DNA of 64,000 nucleotides, from positions 272,404 through 336,403 of the forward strand of contig JAHBWW010000006.1 of NCBI GenBank assembly GCA_019636795.1, read 5' to 3'. The position numbers and the translations under genes are program-made. The DNA is from Phycisphaeraceae bacterium (GTDB lineage: Bacteria; Planctomycetota; Phycisphaerae; Phycisphaerales; UBA1924). The notes under the pieces were generated by a model that did not search any database, was not told the DNA's origin, and was given only the letters and a program-made list of their open reading frames with translations. Positions 61,762-64,000 of this stretch are shown piece by piece; the stretch's first letter is position 1, and each line of letters opens with the position of its first letter.

Positions 61762-64000
61762 ATGACCGAACACCCGCATGAAGACATCCGCCGCCTGTTC
61801 GACATGGTGCTGGATGCTCCGGCGGCTGAGCGTGAGTCGGTACTCGACCGAGAGTGCGCCGGCGACGAGAGGCTCAAACAACGCATCCGCGCGATGATCG
61901 CGGCGGCCCAGGACGATCGGTTTCTCGGCAACGCGACCGGGGGCGGGCTGGACGATGCGACGATGGACGCGCAGCCCGAGCGTGCTCCAAGCTCGTCGCC
62001 CCATGAATCCGTCGGCCAGCAGATCGGGCATTACAAGCTGCTCGAGAAGATCGGCGAGGGCGGATTCGGCTCGGTCTGGGCCGCCGAGCAGCGCGAGCCG
62101 GTGAATCGGCGTGTCGCGCTGAAGATCATCAAACTGGGAATGGACACGCGGCAGGTGGTGGCCCGCTTCGAGCAGGAACGGCAGGCGTTGGCGATGATGG
62201 ACCACCCCAACATTGCCAAGGTGCTCGATGCGGGTGCGACGGAGACTGGGCGGCCGTTCTTCGTGATGGAACTGGTCAAGGGCGACCCGATCGTGGAGTA
62301 CGCCGACAAGAACAACCTCTCCATCGAGGACCGGCTGGAGTTGTTCGCGCAGGTGTGCAACGCGGTGCAGCACGCGCACACCAAGGGGATCATCCACAGG
62401 GACATCAAGCCCAGCAACTTTCTGGTGAGCACGCAGGATGGCAGGCCGCACACGAAGGTGATCGACTTCGGCATCGCCAAGGCGACGGCGAGCAAACTGA
62501 CGGAGAAGACGCTCTTCACCGAGCACAAGGCGCTGATCGGCACGCCCGAGTACATGAGCCCCGAGCAGGCCGAAGGCAGCCTCGACATCGACACACGCAC
62601 GGACGTGTACAGCCTCGGGGTGCTGCTGTATGAGCTTTTGACGGGCACGACACCGTTCAGCAGCAAGGAACTCCGCTCCGCGGCTTACGGCGAGATCCAG
62701 CGGATCATTCGCGAGGTGGAGCCGCCCAAGCCGAGCACGCGTCTGAGCGCGAACTCTGACACGATCGCGAACGTGGCGGCGAAGCGGCACGTTGAGCCGA
62801 AGAAGCTCGGCACGATCGTGCGCGGCGAACTGGACTGGATCGTGATGAAGGCGCTCGAGAAGGACCGCCAGCGCCGCTACGAGACGGCCAATGGATTGGG
62901 GATGGATGTCCGGCGGTACCTGAGCGGCGAGGCGGTGCTGGCGGCGCCGCCGAGCACGGCGTACCGCTTCAGGAAGTTCATCCGTCGCTACCGCCCGCAG
63001 GTGATCGCGGCGGCACTGGTCGCCCTTGCGCTCGTCGCGGGCTTGGCAGGCACGGCGTGGCAGGCCCGTGAAGCGGCGGCGCAGCGCGACGCGGCGGTGC
63101 TGGCCGGGCAGCAGGAAGCCCAGCAGCGGGCCGAGGCGGAGCAGCAGCGGGCCCGTGCCGACGAGCGGGCGGACGCGGCGGAAAGGGCGGAGCAGGCGGC
63201 GGAGGCCGCACGCGACGCGGAGAAGGAACGCGCTGATCAGCTCAAGAAGGTGTCGGACTTCCAGTCGCAGATGCTGGCGCAGATCGACACGACGAAGGCG
63301 GGCGTAGACCTGATGGCCGATGTACGCGAGCGGTTCGTTGCCGCGCTGGAGAAGGCGGGCGTGGATGAGGAGGAGCGGACAGCGCGTGTGGATGCGCTGC
63401 GGCAGGAACTCGTCCGCGTGAATGCCACAGATGCCGCGGCGGCGATGATCGACCGCACGATCCTGAAGCCCGCAATCAAGGCGATCGACGAGCAGTTCAC
63501 GGACGACCCCGCGACGGACGCGAGCCTGCGCCAGGCGTTGGCCGACCTCTACCGCACGATCGGCCTGTACGACGCGGCGTTCCCGCTGCAGGAGTACGCC
63601 CTCGCCACCCGCCGCCGCGTACTGGGGGAGGAGCATCCGAGCACACTCACCTCCATCAACCTCATGGGCGTCCTGCTCCAAGATCAAGGCAAGCTCGATC
63701 AGGCCGAGCCGTACCTTCGCGAGGCCATGGAGAAGCGCCGCCGCGTGCTGGGAGAGGAGCACCCAGACACGCTCACCTCGATCAGCAACATGGGCTTCGA
63801 ACTGCAGGCCCAAGGCAAGCTCGATCAGGCCGAGCCGTACTACCGCGAGGCCCTGGAGAAGCGCCGCCGAGTGCTGGGTGAGGAGCATCCGAGCACGCTG
63901 ACCGCCATCAACAACATGGGCTTCCTGCTCCGGGATCAGGGCAGGCTCGCCGAAGCGGAGCCGTACTTCCGTGAGGCCCTGGAGAAGTGCCGGCTTATGC
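61762..64000 (+). CDS. Ser/Thr protein kinase with TPR region, 3' end cut by window edge
   Basis: At least 746 residues; the frame runs off the right edge. CGGAGG precedes ATG 61762. A Hanks-type kinase domain spans residues about 92-390: KIGEGGFGSVW (P-loop), VALKIIKL (Lys), IIHRDIKPSNFLV (catalytic loop), KVIDFGIAKA (DFG) and GTPEYMSPEQ. One membrane helix follows (VIAAALVALALVAGLAGTAW, about 413-432), then an Ala/Glu/Gln-rich coiled coil and kinesin-light-chain-type TPRs of 42 residues (LGEEHPSTLTSINLMGVLL and near copies). It probably pairs with the upstream sigma factor. Confidence 0.95.
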   Translation, partial: MTEHPHEDIRRLFDMVLDAPAAERESVLDRECAGDERLKQRIRAMIAAAQDDRFLGNATGGGLDDATMDAQPERAPSSSPHESVGQQIGHYKLLEKIGEGGFGSVWAAEQREPVNRRVALKIIKLGMDTRQVVARFEQERQALAMMDHPNIAKVLDAGATETGRPFFVMELVKGDPIVEYADKNNLSIEDRLELFAQVCNAVQHAHTKGIIHRDIKPSNFLVSTQDGRPHTKVIDFGIAKATASKLTEKTLFTEHKALIGTPEYMSPEQAEGSLDIDTRTDVYSLGVLLYELLTGTTPFSSKELRSAAYGEIQRIIREVEPPKPSTRLSANSDTIANVAAKRHVEPKKLGTIVRGELDWIVMKALEKDRQRRYETANGLGMDVRRYLSGEAVLAAPPSTAYRFRKFIRRYRPQVIAAALVALALVAGLAGTAWQAREAAAQRDAAVLAGQQEAQQRAEAEQQRARADERADAAERAEQAAEAARDAEKERADQLKKVSDFQSQMLAQIDTTKAGVDLMADVRERFVAALEKAGVDEEERTARVDALRQELVRVNATDAAAAMIDRTILKPAIKAIDEQFTDDPATDASLRQALADLYRTIGLYDAAFPLQEYALATRRRVLGEEHPSTLTSINLMGVLLQDQGKLDQAEPYLREAMEKRRRVLGEEHPDTLTSISNMGFELQAQGKLDQAEPYYREALEKRRRVLGEEHPSTLTAINNMGFLLRDQGRLAEAEPYFREALEKCRLM

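Noticed and set aside
61624..63888. 754-codon minus-strand open frame
   Set aside because: His/Leu/Arg-rich antisense of the kinase-TPR gene, whose plus-strand frame is open to the window end and carries all kinase motifs.

Overview
The window looks like a chromosomal segment from a planctomycete of the class Phycisphaerae. The evidence is high GC, several secreted proteins ending in GC-type dockerin pairs (FFDVQAFLNAF-like) or PEP-CTERM-like tails (PAP...RRRR), Tat-exported sugar enzymes, and a sigma factor next to a kinase-TPR protein. Both ends cut a gene: a membrane glycosyltransferase on the minus strand runs off the left edge, and a Ser/Thr kinase with TPRs on the plus strand runs off the right edge.

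Layout. 1-9.4 kb is housekeeping: ArnT-like glycosyltransferase, PAP2 phosphatase, tRNA-Ser, riboflavin synthase, PQQ-propeller lipoprotein, purH, HNH nuclease, ferredoxin, a tandem 110-bp palindromic repeat, and small hypothetical or membrane proteins. 9.4-14.2 kb is a phage-flavoured island: an S24/XRE repressor diverges from an HTH protein, a COG2401-type ABC ATPase-GNAT fusion, a 56-aa protein and a lone terminase large subunit. 14.3-16.5 kb holds a PEP-CTERM-like protein divergent from a frameshifted subtilase; a second inverted copy of this cassette lies at 40.1-42.4 kb. 16.5-27.7 kb has metG, a DUF5678-like/retropepsin pair, an ECF sigma/anti-sigma/TPR/SpoIIE-phosphatase cluster, pterin dehydratase, gluQRS, DUF192 and a second SpoIIE phosphatase. 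27.7-38.7 kb encodes secreted proteins: two PEP-CTERM proteins, two very large paralogous repeat proteins and a metalloprotease/beta-helix protein, followed by tRNA-Tyr. 38.9-45.4 kb has an NHL propeller protein, the second subtilase cassette, ApbE, an FGE-fold lipoprotein and a TIM-barrel epimerase.

45.47-47.46 kb is a complete-looking retron: strong promoter, structured non-coding region with an 11-bp a1/a2-like pairing, a 96-aa protein, an XRE protein, a retron-type reverse transcriptase and a terminator hairpin. It is followed by 21-bp tandem repeats. 48.2-51.9 kb has a Gfo/Idh/MocA oxidoreductase, a HAF-repeat protein and a hydroxypyruvate-isomerase-like protein. 53.0-56.1 kb is a two-gene operon pairing a small beta-grasp-like protein that ends exactly in Gly-Gly with a DUF4132 protein. 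58.3-60.2 kb pairs a Y-family polymerase with an SRAP protein (DNA damage tolerance). 60.4 kb is a ParB/terminase-small-subunit remnant. 61.2-64 kb is an ECF sigma factor and kinase.

The strongest candidates for undescribed biology are the retron with its 96-aa partner, the Gly-Gly beta-grasp/DUF4132 pair, and the ABC-GNAT/lone-terminase island. On a larger scale, the plus strand is C-rich from 1 to about 12.5 kb and G-rich from about 13.5 to 35 kb whichever way genes point. That is an origin-type GC-skew inversion, with a perfect DnaA-box match at 18369. All function calls come from reading the sequence; no searches were run.
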